NCBI GenBank assembly: GCA_964605145.1
Contig: CAZSBG010000011.1
Location: 1-64,000 of the forward strand
Direction of reading: 5' to 3'
DNA: 64,000 bases
Source of the DNA: CAZSBG01 sp964605145
Lineage (GTDB): Bacteria > Zhuqueibacterota > Zhuqueibacteria > Thermofontimicrobiales > Thermofontimicrobiaceae
A program made the translations under genes and the position numbers. Shown piece by piece: positions 27,301 through 34,202 of the stretch (its first letter is position 1; each line of letters starts with the position of its first letter). Under the pieces are notes generated by a model, which was not told where the DNA came from, ran no database searches, and worked only from the letters and a program-made list of their open reading frames with translations.

Positions 27301-29285
27301 CTTTCGAAGGCATTGTCCTAACCGACACTTTTCAATTGGGCGAAACAGATGAAAGCCAAAAGCTTTTCTCTGAAATGTTCCCACAAAACTCTGCACGGGT
27401 TGAACGCCAAAAGAAAGCCCCTTTGCGGGTAATTATGGGTAATCCGCCTTATTCGGTAGGTCAAAGGTCTGAAAATGATGCAGCTCAAAATCAGAAGTAT
27501 GAAAAATTGGATGCCCGGATAGCTGAAACCTATGCAAATGAAACCACTGCCACAAACAAAAATTCACTGTATGACTCATACCTTAAAGCTTTTCGTTGGA
27601 GTACTGATCGGTTAGATACAAAGCACGGTGGTGTAATTGCCTTTGTGAGCAATGGAGCTTGGTTAGATACGAATAGTACAGATGGCTTTCGAAAAGTTAT
27701 TGAGAAAGAATTTTCGAGTATTTGGGTATTTAATTTAAGGGGAAATCAGCGTACCAGTGGAGAATTGAGTAGAAAAGAAGGTGGAAAAATCTTTGGATCA
27801 GGTTCACGTACACCCATTTCCATTACACTTTTAGTGAAGAATCCAAAAGCTAAAATGGGGAAAGCTAACATCCATTATAATGACATTGGCGACTATTTAA
27901 ATCGGGAAGAAAAGTTGGCAATTGTGAGTAAATTCAAATCCATAGCTAATGCTGACATGAAATGGAAAACTTTAAAACCCAACGAACATGGGGATTGGCT
28001 TAATCAACGTAATGATAATTTTGGGAACTATATACCTATTGAACCTGACAAAAAGTTCAATAGTAGGTCAAAATCATTCTTTGTACTGAATTCTCTTGGA
28101 ACTGGATCAAGTAGAGATAGTTGGGTCTACAACTATTCAAAAAACACCTTGCAAAATAATGTTCGTGAGACGATTGAGTTTTATAATGACCAAGTAAGCT
28201 TATATAAGAATGCAAGATCTGTCGATAAAAAGTTAAAGGCTAACAATTTTATTGACAAAAACGAAGCAAAAATTAGTTGGTCGAGTAGTTTAATACCCAA
28301 AATTGAAAAAGGGGTAAAAATAAAATTTGAGCCTTCAAAAATTGTTACAGGTATTTACAGGCCATTTTGTAAAATGCTCTTATACTATGGAGAACATCTG
28401 ATCCATAGACGTGGACAATTGCCTAATATTTTTAAAGAAGGATTAGACTCTCCGGTGATTTTTATTTCAGGATTAGGAACCAGCAAAAATTTCTCTGTAC
28501 TCATTTCCAATGTGTTACCTGATTATGATTCTCTCTCAAAATCCCAATGCTTTCCACTCTACTACTACGAAGAACGCCAAAAGAACAGCCCCAGCCTTTT
28601 TGATGCCGCAGGAAATGACGAATATATCCGCAGAGATGGTGTTTCCGATTTTATTTTGGAACGAGCAAAAAAACAATACGGGAAGAATGTTACCAAAGAA
28701 GATATTTTCTATTATGTATATGGCATTTTGCACAGCCCGAATTACCGCACAACCTTTGCCAATGATTTAAAGAAAATGTTGCCCCGCATTCCCCTGATGG
28801 AAGATGTGCGGGACTTTTGGAAATTCAGCAAAGCAGGCAGGCAACTGGCAGAGCTGCACATAAATTACGAAAGTGTGCCACCAGCGAAAGAAGTGTTGGT
28901 ACTTTTCGATCGGATTCCGCAGGAAGAAATAGAAAAAGGATTATCAGGAGAGGAAATAAAAGCTGTAAACTACAAAGTTCAAAAAATGCGCTTCCCTAAA
29001 AAAGACCAAAAAGAGACCATTATTTACAACAGCCAGATTAGCGTTGAAAACATTCCGGCAAAAGCCTATGAATATGTTGTCAACGGGAAATCAGCCATTG
29101 AATGGATTATGGAACGCTATCAAATCACTGTGCACAAAGAAAGCGGGATTAAAAATGATCCCAACGATTGGGCAGAAGAAACCGGCAAGCCTCGTTACAT
29201 TCTGGATTTATTGTTAAGCATTATCAATGTCAGTGTTCAAACGGTGGACATTGTGAACGGGTTGCCGAAACTAAAGTTTGAGTAA
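24375..29285 (+). CDS. Type ISP single-chain restriction-modification enzyme
   Basis: One 1636-aa polypeptide combines all activities, as in LlaBIII/LlaGI. The N-terminal Mrr-like nuclease has catalytic GGGDTGIDLVA and AIQCKC (D/QxK, residues ~57-80). The SF2 helicase/translocase has Walker A ACGTGKT (~202), CDEAHRT (~338), TATPRLY and QSVGRVMRK (~594). The gamma-class N6-adenine methyltransferase has LDPFTGTGTF (~910) and NPPYS (~1024), followed by a target-recognition region to the end. It should methylate an asymmetric site and cut unmodified foreign DNA after translocation. ATG 24375 has GGAAG at 24361, preferred over GTG 24345. No frame breaks are seen. The gene is AT-rich relative to its flanks and opens the accessory island. 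Confidence 0.92.
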   Translation: MAFKEILEKYRKISFSERDKGDRFERLMQAYLKTDPKYAYLFKKVWLWKEFPGKLDLGGGDTGIDLVALTNEGDYWAIQCKCFQEDTFIDKPAVDSFLSTSSREFKDENMQTTRFAHRLWISTTNKWGLNATKAIQNQSPPVTRINLFDLIEAPVDWEKLDEGIYGEISRTPKKTLRPHQKEALEKAHEYFKTADRGKLIMACGTGKTFNTLRIAEHETNGKGLILFLVPSIALLGQALREWSADANEPIKAVCICSDPEVSKRKTRREDTDTFSIVDLAFPASTNTRNILHQFYQIKSTSHTGMTVVFSTYQSIEVIARAQKSLLKEGYKEFDLIICDEAHRTTGVTLSGEDESAFTKVHDNNFIKAKKRIYMTATPRLYSDDIKSKAAQAEAVLCSMDDPALYGEEIYRIGFGEAVEHDLLTDYKVLILTLNDKDVPPAVQQMLTTGEAEIKTDDLSKLIGTINALSKQFLGDDGKTKETDPETMRRAVAFCQSIAVSKKITATYNSATDVYLRSLPPEKKEQMVSVTSKHMDGAMSAPDRDELLSWLKSTTEESECRILTNVRVLSEGVDVPSLDAVLFLSARNSQIDVVQSVGRVMRKAPNKKYGYIIIPVVVPADVEADKALDDNVRYRVVWTVLNALRAHDDRFNATVNKIELNKKRPEQILVGRPEYTFDGDGEPSVVSDDQGAYKTSQEISKQLAMQFEQLQNVVFARMVKKVGDRRYWEQWAKDVAIIAERQMERIEYLISEKKDQRAAFDNFLAGLQRNINPSITENQAVEMLAQHIITKPIFEALFEGYSFVKSNAVSTAMQGMLDALEGKSVAEESETLQKFYDSVRKRAEGIDNAEGKQRIIIELYDKFFKTAFPKMVEQLGIVYTPVEVVDFIIHSVNDVLKKEFGRSISDENIHVLDPFTGTGTFITRLLQSGLIDRKDLKRKYQHELHANEIVLLAYYIAAVNIENAYHDQLGEDSEYKPFEGIVLTDTFQLGETDESQKLFSEMFPQNSARVERQKKAPLRVIMGNPPYSVGQRSENDAAQNQKYEKLDARIAETYANETTATNKNSLYDSYLKAFRWSTDRLDTKHGGVIAFVSNGAWLDTNSTDGFRKVIEKEFSSIWVFNLRGNQRTSGELSRKEGGKIFGSGSRTPISITLLVKNPKAKMGKANIHYNDIGDYLNREEKLAIVSKFKSIANADMKWKTLKPNEHGDWLNQRNDNFGNYIPIEPDKKFNSRSKSFFVLNSLGTGSSRDSWVYNYSKNTLQNNVRETIEFYNDQVSLYKNARSVDKKLKANNFIDKNEAKISWSSSLIPKIEKGVKIKFEPSKIVTGIYRPFCKMLLYYGEHLIHRRGQLPNIFKEGLDSPVIFISGLGTSKNFSVLISNVLPDYDSLSKSQCFPLYYYEERQKNSPSLFDAAGNDEYIRRDGVSDFILERAKKQYGKNVTKEDIFYYVYGILHSPNYRTTFANDLKKMLPRIPLMEDVRDFWKFSKAGRQLAELHINYESVPPAKEVLVLFDRIPQEEIEKGLSGEEIKAVNYKVQKMRFPKKDQKETIIYNSQISVENIPAKAYEYVVNGKSAIEWIMERYQITVHKESGIKNDPNDWAEETGKPRYILDLLLSIINVSVQTVDIVNGLPKLKFE

Positions 29286-29290
29286 AAAAA

Positions 29291-29726
29291 ATCTCAACTA
29301 TCAAGCTCCTTGAAAAGTTCATCCACTGTATTTGCGCTGTGAAGTTCCTGGCAATTAATCAGAAACCATTTATTGTCCTTGTTGACTATATCCTCGCCAT
29401 CACCAAAGACGCCGATTATCTGCAAAACCAGCAAAAGCAGGTGCAGGTCAAGGAATACGAAAGACAAACCGACCAAATGATCTATGAACCCTACGGCCTG
29501 ACCGAGGAGGAGATCAAGATCGTAGAAGGAGCAACAAAATGACCCGACCATCCGACACATCCGAAATTGTCCTTTATCAAACCGAGGACGGCAAAATAAA
29601 GATAGACACGGTCTTTCAGGATGAAACCATCTGGCTGACCCAGGCGAAAATGGCAGAGTTGTTTGATGTAAAACGCCCCGCTGTCACCAGGCATCTGAAA
29701 AACATCTTTGAAAGCGGAGAACTGGA
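29291..29726 (+). repeat. 436-bp perfect direct repeat, copy 1
   Basis: Identical base for base, by eye, to 33317-33752 (offset 4026 bp). It begins 6 bp after the restriction-modification stop codon and ends inside the first rhuM fragment. It carries, in order, a minus-strand C-terminal tail ending at 29294, a plus-strand restriction-enzyme-like tail and the first ~62 codons of a rhuM gene. Perfect identity implies recent duplication or ongoing gene conversion. Confidence 0.9.
29339..29542 (+). pseudogene. C-terminal fragment of an Eco57I/TaqI-like restriction-modification protein
   Basis: The in-frame stretch KPFIVLVDYILAITKDADYL ... YERQTDQMIYEPYGLTEEEIKIVEG matches the C-terminal end typical of large type II/IIG methyltransferase-endonucleases (FI-x-L-V-D-x-I-L ... 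D-x-x-V-Y-x-L-Y-G-L-T-x-E-E-I-x-I-V-E). The rest of the gene is absent, and the piece lacks its own credible start. It overlaps the rhuM fragment start by 4 bases (ATGA), so it once formed an operon with rhuM. A second identical copy lies at 33365-33568. Confidence 0.65.
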
Positions 29727-29799
29727 TTTCATCATCAACTACGACATCAAATACCGCATGGGCAAGGAACTGGATTCAGATGGGGGTGACGACGTATGA
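29539..29799 (+). pseudogene. rhuM: Truncated rhuM (N-terminal fragment), copy 1
   Basis: The N-terminal ~62 residues of a RhuM-family protein (EIVLYQTEDGKIKIDTVFQDE, then IWLTQAKMAELFDVKRPAVTRHLKNIFESGEL, a winged-helix-like motif) are followed by an unrelated short tail. The divergence point at 29727 is the end of the 436-bp repeat. The stop overlaps the start of the intact rhuM at 29796. It is probably not functional, although a short DNA-binding peptide could still be made. Confidence 0.75.
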
Positions 29800-30848
29800 A
29801 CTCCCTCACCCATCAAAATGCCGATTCCCAATTCCTCCTCTACCAGACCGAAGACGGCCACACCCGCATAGAGGTCCAGTTCAGAGGGGAAACCGCATGG
29901 CTGTCTCTCAACCAGATGGCGGAGCTGTTTCAACGAGATAAGTCGGTTATTTCAAAGCATATACGCAACATTTTCGATGAGGGGGAACTTACCCCCGCGG
30001 CAACTGTTGCAAAATATGCAACAGTTCAAACCGAGGGTTCCCGGCAGGTATCGCGCGATATCGAGTATTACAACCTCGATGTCATTATTTCGGTCGGCTA
30101 CCGCGTAAAATCGCACCGCGGCACACAATTCCGTATATGGGCAACACAGCAGCTCAAGGAATTTATCATCAAGGGTTTCGCACTCGATGACCAGCGTCTC
30201 AAAAACGCAGGCGGCGGTAATTACTTCCAGGAACTGCTCGCCCGTATCCGTGATATCCGGACCTCCGAAAAGGTGTTCTGGCGGCAGGTGCTCGACATCT
30301 ACGCGACAAGTATCGATTATGACCCAAATGAAGAAGTGACAAAGCAGTTCTTTGCCACGGTGCAGAACAAAATGCACTGGGCTGCCCATGGGAAAACAGC
30401 GGCAGAAATAATTTCGGAGCGCGCCAATGGAGCACTTCCGTATATGGGACTGACTAACTGGCCGGGCGAAAAGCCGCGCAAGGATGATGCGGCGATAGCA
30501 AAAAACTACCTGAATCGTGAAGAACTCGATGCCTTGAACAAAATCGTTACAGCGTATCTGGACTTTGCTGAAGTACAGGCGTTAAACAAACGGGCGATGT
30601 ACATGCGTGACTGGATTTCAAAATTAGATGACTTCTTACGATTAGGCGAACGAGACATATTGACCCATGCGGGAAAGGTAAGTCACGAAGAGGCAGTCAG
30701 AAAAGCACAATTGGAATATGAGAAATACCGGCAGAATACTGCGGATCAACTATCAAAGGTAGAAAAAGACTTTCTGCTGGCGGCAAAACGGGTAGAAAAA
30801 CTGGGAAAGCCGAACCAGGACAAACGTATTCCCAGGAAAAAGAAATGA
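29796..30848 (+). CDS. rhuM: RhuM family protein
   Basis: Intact 350-aa protein of the virulence RhuM family (first named in a Salmonella island). The N-terminal helix-turn-helix-like block reads WLSLNQMAELFQRDKSVISKHIRNIFDEGEL; the core has YYNLDVIISVGYRVKSHRGTQFRIWA and the C-terminal part GERDILTHAGKVSHEEAV, ending in a lysine-rich tail. Molecular function is not established; rhuM genes often sit inside restriction-modification loci and defence islands, as here. Its stop overlaps the ATG of the SLOG-domain gene (ATGA), so the two are probably translated together. ATG 29796 itself overlaps the stop of the upstream rhuM fragment. Confidence 0.88.
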   Translation: MNSLTHQNADSQFLLYQTEDGHTRIEVQFRGETAWLSLNQMAELFQRDKSVISKHIRNIFDEGELTPAATVAKYATVQTEGSRQVSRDIEYYNLDVIISVGYRVKSHRGTQFRIWATQQLKEFIIKGFALDDQRLKNAGGGNYFQELLARIRDIRTSEKVFWRQVLDIYATSIDYDPNEEVTKQFFATVQNKMHWAAHGKTAAEIISERANGALPYMGLTNWPGEKPRKDDAAIAKNYLNREELDALNKIVTAYLDFAEVQALNKRAMYMRDWISKLDDFLRLGERDILTHAGKVSHEEAVRKAQLEYEKYRQNTADQLSKVEKDFLLAAKRVEKLGKPNQDKRIPRKKK

Positions 30849-31315
30849 CAGTAAAGCACACCCTCGGAAATACGGAACTTTTTAAACTGCGAAAGACCGC
30901 GTTTTTATGCAGCCGTAAAATACCTGCTTCAGCGGTGCTTAAATGCTATGACTGGGCAATCGAACAGCGTGAAAACGGCAACTGTATCATCAGCGGCTTT
31001 CATTCAAAAATTGAGAAGGATGTATTTCATTACCTTCTTGCCGGCACACAGCCGATCATTATGGCTCTGGCGCGGGGAATGCAAGAAAAACTCGCACCGG
31101 AAATCAGTCGCGCTGTTGATGCCGGCAGATTGTTGATTGTTACGCCGTTTGTGGAAAACGTAAAGCGCGTTTCAGCAGAAACAGCGGAAAAAAGAAACCG
31201 GTTTATGATAGAGTTGGCAGATAAAGTTGTCATCGGGTTTGCCGGCAAGGGCGGGATGCTGGAACGGATGCTTGCAGAGGTTAAGGGTAAAACAATAATC
31301 TCCATACAAGAATAA
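30845..31315 (+). CDS. DprA/Smf-like SLOG-domain protein
   Basis: A 156-aa protein resembling small DprA/Smf-related Rossmann (SLOG superfamily) proteins: CYDWAIEQRENGNCIISGFHSKIEKDVFHYLL (compare the GxxSG-type nucleotide/DNA-binding loop of DprA), then PIIMALARGM and VIGFAGKGGMLERML. DprA loads RecA on single-stranded DNA; other SLOG proteins act as nucleotide sensors or effectors in immune systems. It overlaps rhuM by 4 bases, suggesting a two-gene unit. An integron attC-like site begins about 28 bp after its stop, so it may be the last gene of a cassette. The exact role is unknown. Confidence 0.7.
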   Translation: MTVKHTLGNTELFKLRKTAFLCSRKIPASAVLKCYDWAIEQRENGNCIISGFHSKIEKDVFHYLLAGTQPIIMALARGMQEKLAPEISRAVDAGRLLIVTPFVENVKRVSAETAEKRNRFMIELADKVVIGFAGKGGMLERMLAEVKGKTIISIQE

Positions 31316-31342
31316 AAATGTGCGTGTGGAGTTAGTGAAATG

Positions 31343-31412
31343 GGCTAACAAATCGCTGCACTGGATTTTCACTCCGCTGCGCTCCGTGAAAACCAGTGAG
31401 CTTGGGTTAGCA
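31343..31412. other. Integron attC-like recombination site 1
   Basis: A 70-bp imperfect palindrome with the attC layout. Outer core boxes are GCTAAC (31344-31349) and GTTAGC (31406-31411), followed inward by unpaired spacers (AAATC / TTGG). The inner stem pairs GCTGCACTGGATTTTCAC with GTGAAAACCAGTGAGC, leaving one extrahelical G and one extrahelical A on the same strand, around a TCCGCTGCGCTCC loop. Extrahelical bases on one strand are diagnostic of attC sites. The outer boxes depart from strict RYYYAAC/GTTRRRY. Confidence 0.75.
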
Positions 31413-31475
31413 GTTAAATTTGCATGAAAGTACAATATAAGAACTATAATTTTGACTTTTGAATAAGAAGAATTA

Positions 31476-32663
31476 ATGCAAAGATTATTTAATCCAATAC
31501 GATTCAAACCGTTTCGAAAATTACTATCCTTAATTCTATCTTCTTTCATAATTTGGTCAAATTGCACTAAATCAAACTCAAATTATCCTATTGAAAAACG
31601 AATCGAAAATGACACTGAAATTTGGATTAATCCTGAATATCCTAAACATTCAAACCAAAACTATGAACTAAATGAAATTCTCTCAATTGGCGAAGTTGAA
31701 GGTGATACAAACTATATATTCAATTATCTTTTTGATTTAAATATCGACAAAGACTTCAATATTTATACACTTGATTATTCAGATCAGAAAGTCAGGATTT
31801 ATGATAAAAATGGAATTTTTCTAAATTCATTTGGAAGGCGAGGCCAAGGACCAGGAGAATTTATAGAACCAACGCGAATATTGATTAATTCAAAATCTCA
31901 AATAATAATTTATGATCAAAAATCAGAACGAATAACTTATTTTACAAAAGATGGAAATTATATTTCTGACTTTACAATTGGAGACTATGCTAAATCCACC
32001 AAAGTTATAGGAATTGATCAAGAGGATAATTTCTATATTACGCAAAGATTATCTTGGAATTATTCAAACGGAAAAGAAAGACGCTCATTTAGCCGTGTAA
32101 CAAACACTGGGGAGATTTTAAACAGCATCACAGAATTATTTGGGCAAAATGGCACAAAAAATACAGTCAGTGGAGGACTGTGGAATACTGGTTATGAGCA
32201 TGGTGCGATCAATTATGCAGTATCCAATTCGGGTCGTTTAATCGTCGGTGAATCCTCGAAATACTTATTTTCGATATTTGATAAATTTGGTAATTTAAAA
32301 AAGAAATTTGGAAGGCAGTATAATCAGATTCCTCTAACTTTAGAGGATAAGCAAAGATTAACTAAAGATCCTAAAAGAATGTCTCTTTTACCATCCACCA
32401 AACCAGCCTTTAAGATATCCTGGTATCGTTTTTTTATAGATGACATCAATGATTTCTGGGTCCAGACTTTTGAAAAAGAAAATGAGGGAATAACATTTGA
32501 TATATTTGACCAAGAAGGAGTATATAAGAACAAAATATTTATACAAACAAAAGATGGCCGATTGAAACCGATATTTGTTAATAATGATATTTTATATACA
32601 ATACATCTTGATATAGATGGTGTAAATCGGGTCAAAAAATATAAGATTTTAACGGTCAACTAA
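31476..32663 (+). CDS. 6-bladed beta-propeller lipoprotein carried as a gene cassette
   Basis: A 395-aa lipoprotein (lipobox WSNC, Cys about residue 30) of the 6-bladed propeller type: LFDLNIDKDFNIYTLDYSDQKVRIYDKNG, FGRRGQGPGEF, a FYITQR strand and a late NDFWVQTF strand. It is distantly paralogous to the lipoprotein at 14342, sharing the G-x-x-GQGPGEF signature. The gene is strikingly AT-rich compared with the rest of the window and is bracketed by two attC-like sites, which is the organisation of an integron gene cassette. It probably acts in the envelope; ligand unknown. ATG 31476 follows AAGAAG. Later acquisition than its neighbours is likely. Confidence 0.83.
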   Translation: MQRLFNPIRFKPFRKLLSLILSSFIIWSNCTKSNSNYPIEKRIENDTEIWINPEYPKHSNQNYELNEILSIGEVEGDTNYIFNYLFDLNIDKDFNIYTLDYSDQKVRIYDKNGIFLNSFGRRGQGPGEFIEPTRILINSKSQIIIYDQKSERITYFTKDGNYISDFTIGDYAKSTKVIGIDQEDNFYITQRLSWNYSNGKERRSFSRVTNTGEILNSITELFGQNGTKNTVSGGLWNTGYEHGAINYAVSNSGRLIVGESSKYLFSIFDKFGNLKKKFGRQYNQIPLTLEDKQRLTKDPKRMSLLPSTKPAFKISWYRFFIDDINDFWVQTFEKENEGITFDIFDQEGVYKNKIFIQTKDGRLKPIFVNNDILYTIHLDIDGVNRVKKYKILTVN

Positions 32664-32688
32664 ACATTTACTTTTGTGGTAAAAAAAC

Positions 32689-32820
32689 TGCTAACAACGG
32701 CTTCAACGCCGACCCAAAAAGCTGATGATTTTTTGGATTTTGGAGTGGTTTTGGATCAAATTTATTGCAATTAACAAGTTTGTCTCCTGCTTTTTTGGCG
32801 GGTTAAGCCTGGCGTTAAAT
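32689..32820. other. Integron attC-like recombination site 2
   Basis: A 132-bp site starting 26 bp after the cassette gene. Core boxes are TGCTAAC (32689-32695) and GTTAAAT (32814-32820, a perfect GTTRRRY). Inner boxes GGCTTCAACGCCGACCC (from 32699) and GGCGGGTTAAGCC (32797-32809) pair with an extrahelical C in the left arm, then AAAAAGC/GCTTTTTT extends the stem. The size is within the range known for long attC sites. Confidence 0.75.
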
Positions 32821-33055
32821 AGTCCGTTTCTTGCACATCATCTTGGTTTTAATTTTCTATTTTAAAATAAAAAGGTTATGATTAGGAGTAAGAATGATTT
32901 GGAATCTAAATCAGTTATTTCTTGTTTCAAATTCAAAAATTACATAGAATTCAATGCACCTGTGGTTTATATACCATTAATTGAATTTTTAGATTGAAGA
33001 AAATATCGTAAAGCAAGAATAGTTTGCAGGCTGTTTTAAAAAGATTAAAATATAG
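32821..33055. other. Intergenic AT-rich stretch
   Basis: No recognised gene between the second attC-like site and the minus-strand toxin remnant. A 39-codon frame at 32878-32997 has an AAAAAGG upstream, but its peptide resembles nothing I know. Confidence 0.3.
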
Positions 33056-33315
33056 TTAGTTAAACAACTCAGAATGAGAGCCCGTTCTTTCTAAAATAAG
33101 TGCATCATTGGTTTTCTTGTAAATTAAAATCCAGTCCGGTTCGATATGGCAATCCCGGTAGCCTTTGAATTCACCGATCAATGGATGATCTTTATATTTG
33201 GGTTCCAATTTATTTTCAGTCAGCAATTTTTTCAACCAGCGCTTTTAATTTATCAATATCTTTGTTTTGTTTTTTTATTCTTTTGTAATCCCGTTTAAAT
33301 TGGCTCGAATAAATT
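33056..33315 (-). pseudogene. YafQ/RelE-type toxin remnant with frameshifts
   Basis: Read on the minus strand, the C-terminal half is in one frame and typical of YafQ mRNA interferases: KYKDHPLIGEFKGYRDCHIE, PDWILIYKKTNDALILERTG, then SHSELF, stopping at 33056-33058. The N-terminal half (FKRDYKRIKKQNKDIDKLKA) is recovered only if one T is added near 33299 and one A removed from a run near 33229. With two indels in homopolymers and no clear start codon the gene appears dead, or these are sequencing errors. The minus-strand tail immediately upstream (33320 onward, ending in VDELFKELDS) is in the place of its antitoxin. Confidence 0.7.
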
Positions 33316-33319
33316 TATC

Positions 33320-33412
33320 TCAACTATCAAGCTCCTTGAAAAGTTCATCCACTGTATTTGCGCTGTGAAGTTCCTGGCAATTAATCAGAAACCATTTATT
33401 GTCCTTGTTGAC
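33320..33412 (-). pseudogene. C-terminal tail of a possible antitoxin
   Basis: A minus-strand tail reading NKDNKWFLINCQELHSANTVDELFKELDS ends at 33320, directly before the YafQ-like toxin remnant as an antitoxin would. Upstream of this the sequence switches to plus-strand restriction-enzyme coding sequence, so the antitoxin body is missing. The identical tail at 29294 has no toxin next to it. The family cannot be assigned. Confidence 0.35.
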
Positions 33413-33568
33413 TATATCCTCGCCATCACCAAAGACGCCGATTATCTGCAAAACCAGCAAAAGCAGGTGCAGGTCAAGGAATACGAAAGACAAACCGACC
33501 AAATGATCTATGAACCCTACGGCCTGACCGAGGAGGAGATCAAGATCGTAGAAGGAGCAACAAAATGA
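33365..33568 (+). pseudogene. C-terminal fragment of restriction-modification protein, copy 2
   Basis: Identical to 29339-29542: only the terminal LVDYILA ... YGLTEEEIKIVEG part of a type II/IIG-like enzyme remains. It is overlapped by the ATG of the second rhuM remnant. Confidence 0.6.
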
Positions 33569-33994
33569 CCCGACCATCCGACACATCCGAAATTGTCCTT
33601 TATCAAACCGAGGACGGCAAAATAAAGATAGACACGGTCTTTCAGGATGAAACCATCTGGCTGACCCAGGCGAAAATGGCAGAGTTGTTTGATGTAAAAC
33701 GCCCCGCTGTCACCAGGCATCTGAAAAACATCTTTGAAAGCGGAGAACTGGACGAGCAAGTGGTCAGTTCCATTTTGGAACATACCACTCGGCACGGGGC
33801 CATTGAAAATAAAACGCAAACAAAGCAGGTAAAATACTACAACCTCGATGCCATTCTGAAATTCGATGAGCAGGAATTGCTGACTCATGCAGGGAAAGCG
33901 AAAAACAGCCGAGGCGCGAGCTGCCGACGAGGAAGACTTGCGAGAGCTGGAACAATTAGAAAAAAAGCTGATTGAAAAGCGAGATAAGGAATAA
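33565..33994 (+). pseudogene. rhuM: Broken rhuM with internal deletion and frameshift, copy 2
   Basis: Starts exactly as the fragment at 29539 but continues into authentic RhuM sequence (LDEQVVSSILEHTTRHGAIE, then KQVKYYNLDAI). It then jumps directly to LKFDEQELLTHAGK, which belongs near the family's C-terminus, so roughly 200 internal residues are missing. After GK the frame is lost: the +1 frame reads AEARAADEEDLRELEQLEKK to a stop at 33992-33994, a plausible native tail, whereas the open frame ends at 33975. A deleted base in the AAAAA run near 33901 would explain this. Confidence 0.75.
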
Positions 33995-34030
33995 ATCGTT
34001 GAAAAGGAAACCGAGTGAAAAACGAGAAAC

Positions 34031-34202
34031 GTAACCATTCACAAGGCAGAAATTATGATGTTATAAGTTATTGTAATTATGGAGTGCAATCCCTTTATCC
34101 TCCAGAGGCGGACAGGTGGATTGCATTACGACGCATAAAGGCGTCGCACTCCAACACCTTATATCGTAAAGGATTTATGACGATTACCCTGTGAACGGTT
34201 AC
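34031..34202. mobile_element. Palindromic MITE-like element
   Basis: Imperfect 16-bp terminal inverted repeats (GTAACCATTCACAAGG at 34031-34046; CCCTGTGAACGGTTAC at 34187-34202; 14 of 16 match) enclose nested palindromes including TGGAGTGC / GCACTCCA and GCAATCC / GGATTGC. It is non-coding and could fold into a long hairpin. It lies just beyond the second rhuM remnant, at the right edge of the island. Confidence 0.6.

Larger units (their letters stand above)
33317..33752 (+). repeat. 436-bp perfect direct repeat, copy 2
   Basis: Identical to 29291-29726. Its left edge falls 3 bp beyond the stop codon of the minus-strand antitoxin-like tail, and its right edge lies within rhuM codon 63. Downstream sequence differs: this copy continues into genuine rhuM sequence, whereas copy 1 does not, so copy 2 is the more likely source. 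Confidence 0.9.

Noticed and set aside
24345..31315. Prophage or plasmid origin for the island
   Set aside because: No phage structural, integrase, replication or partition genes are present; the content fits a defence/cassette island better.
32878..32997. Small 39-codon ORF after the second attC-like site
   Set aside because: Weak ribosome-binding site, no similarity I can recall, AT-rich background in which such ORFs arise by chance.
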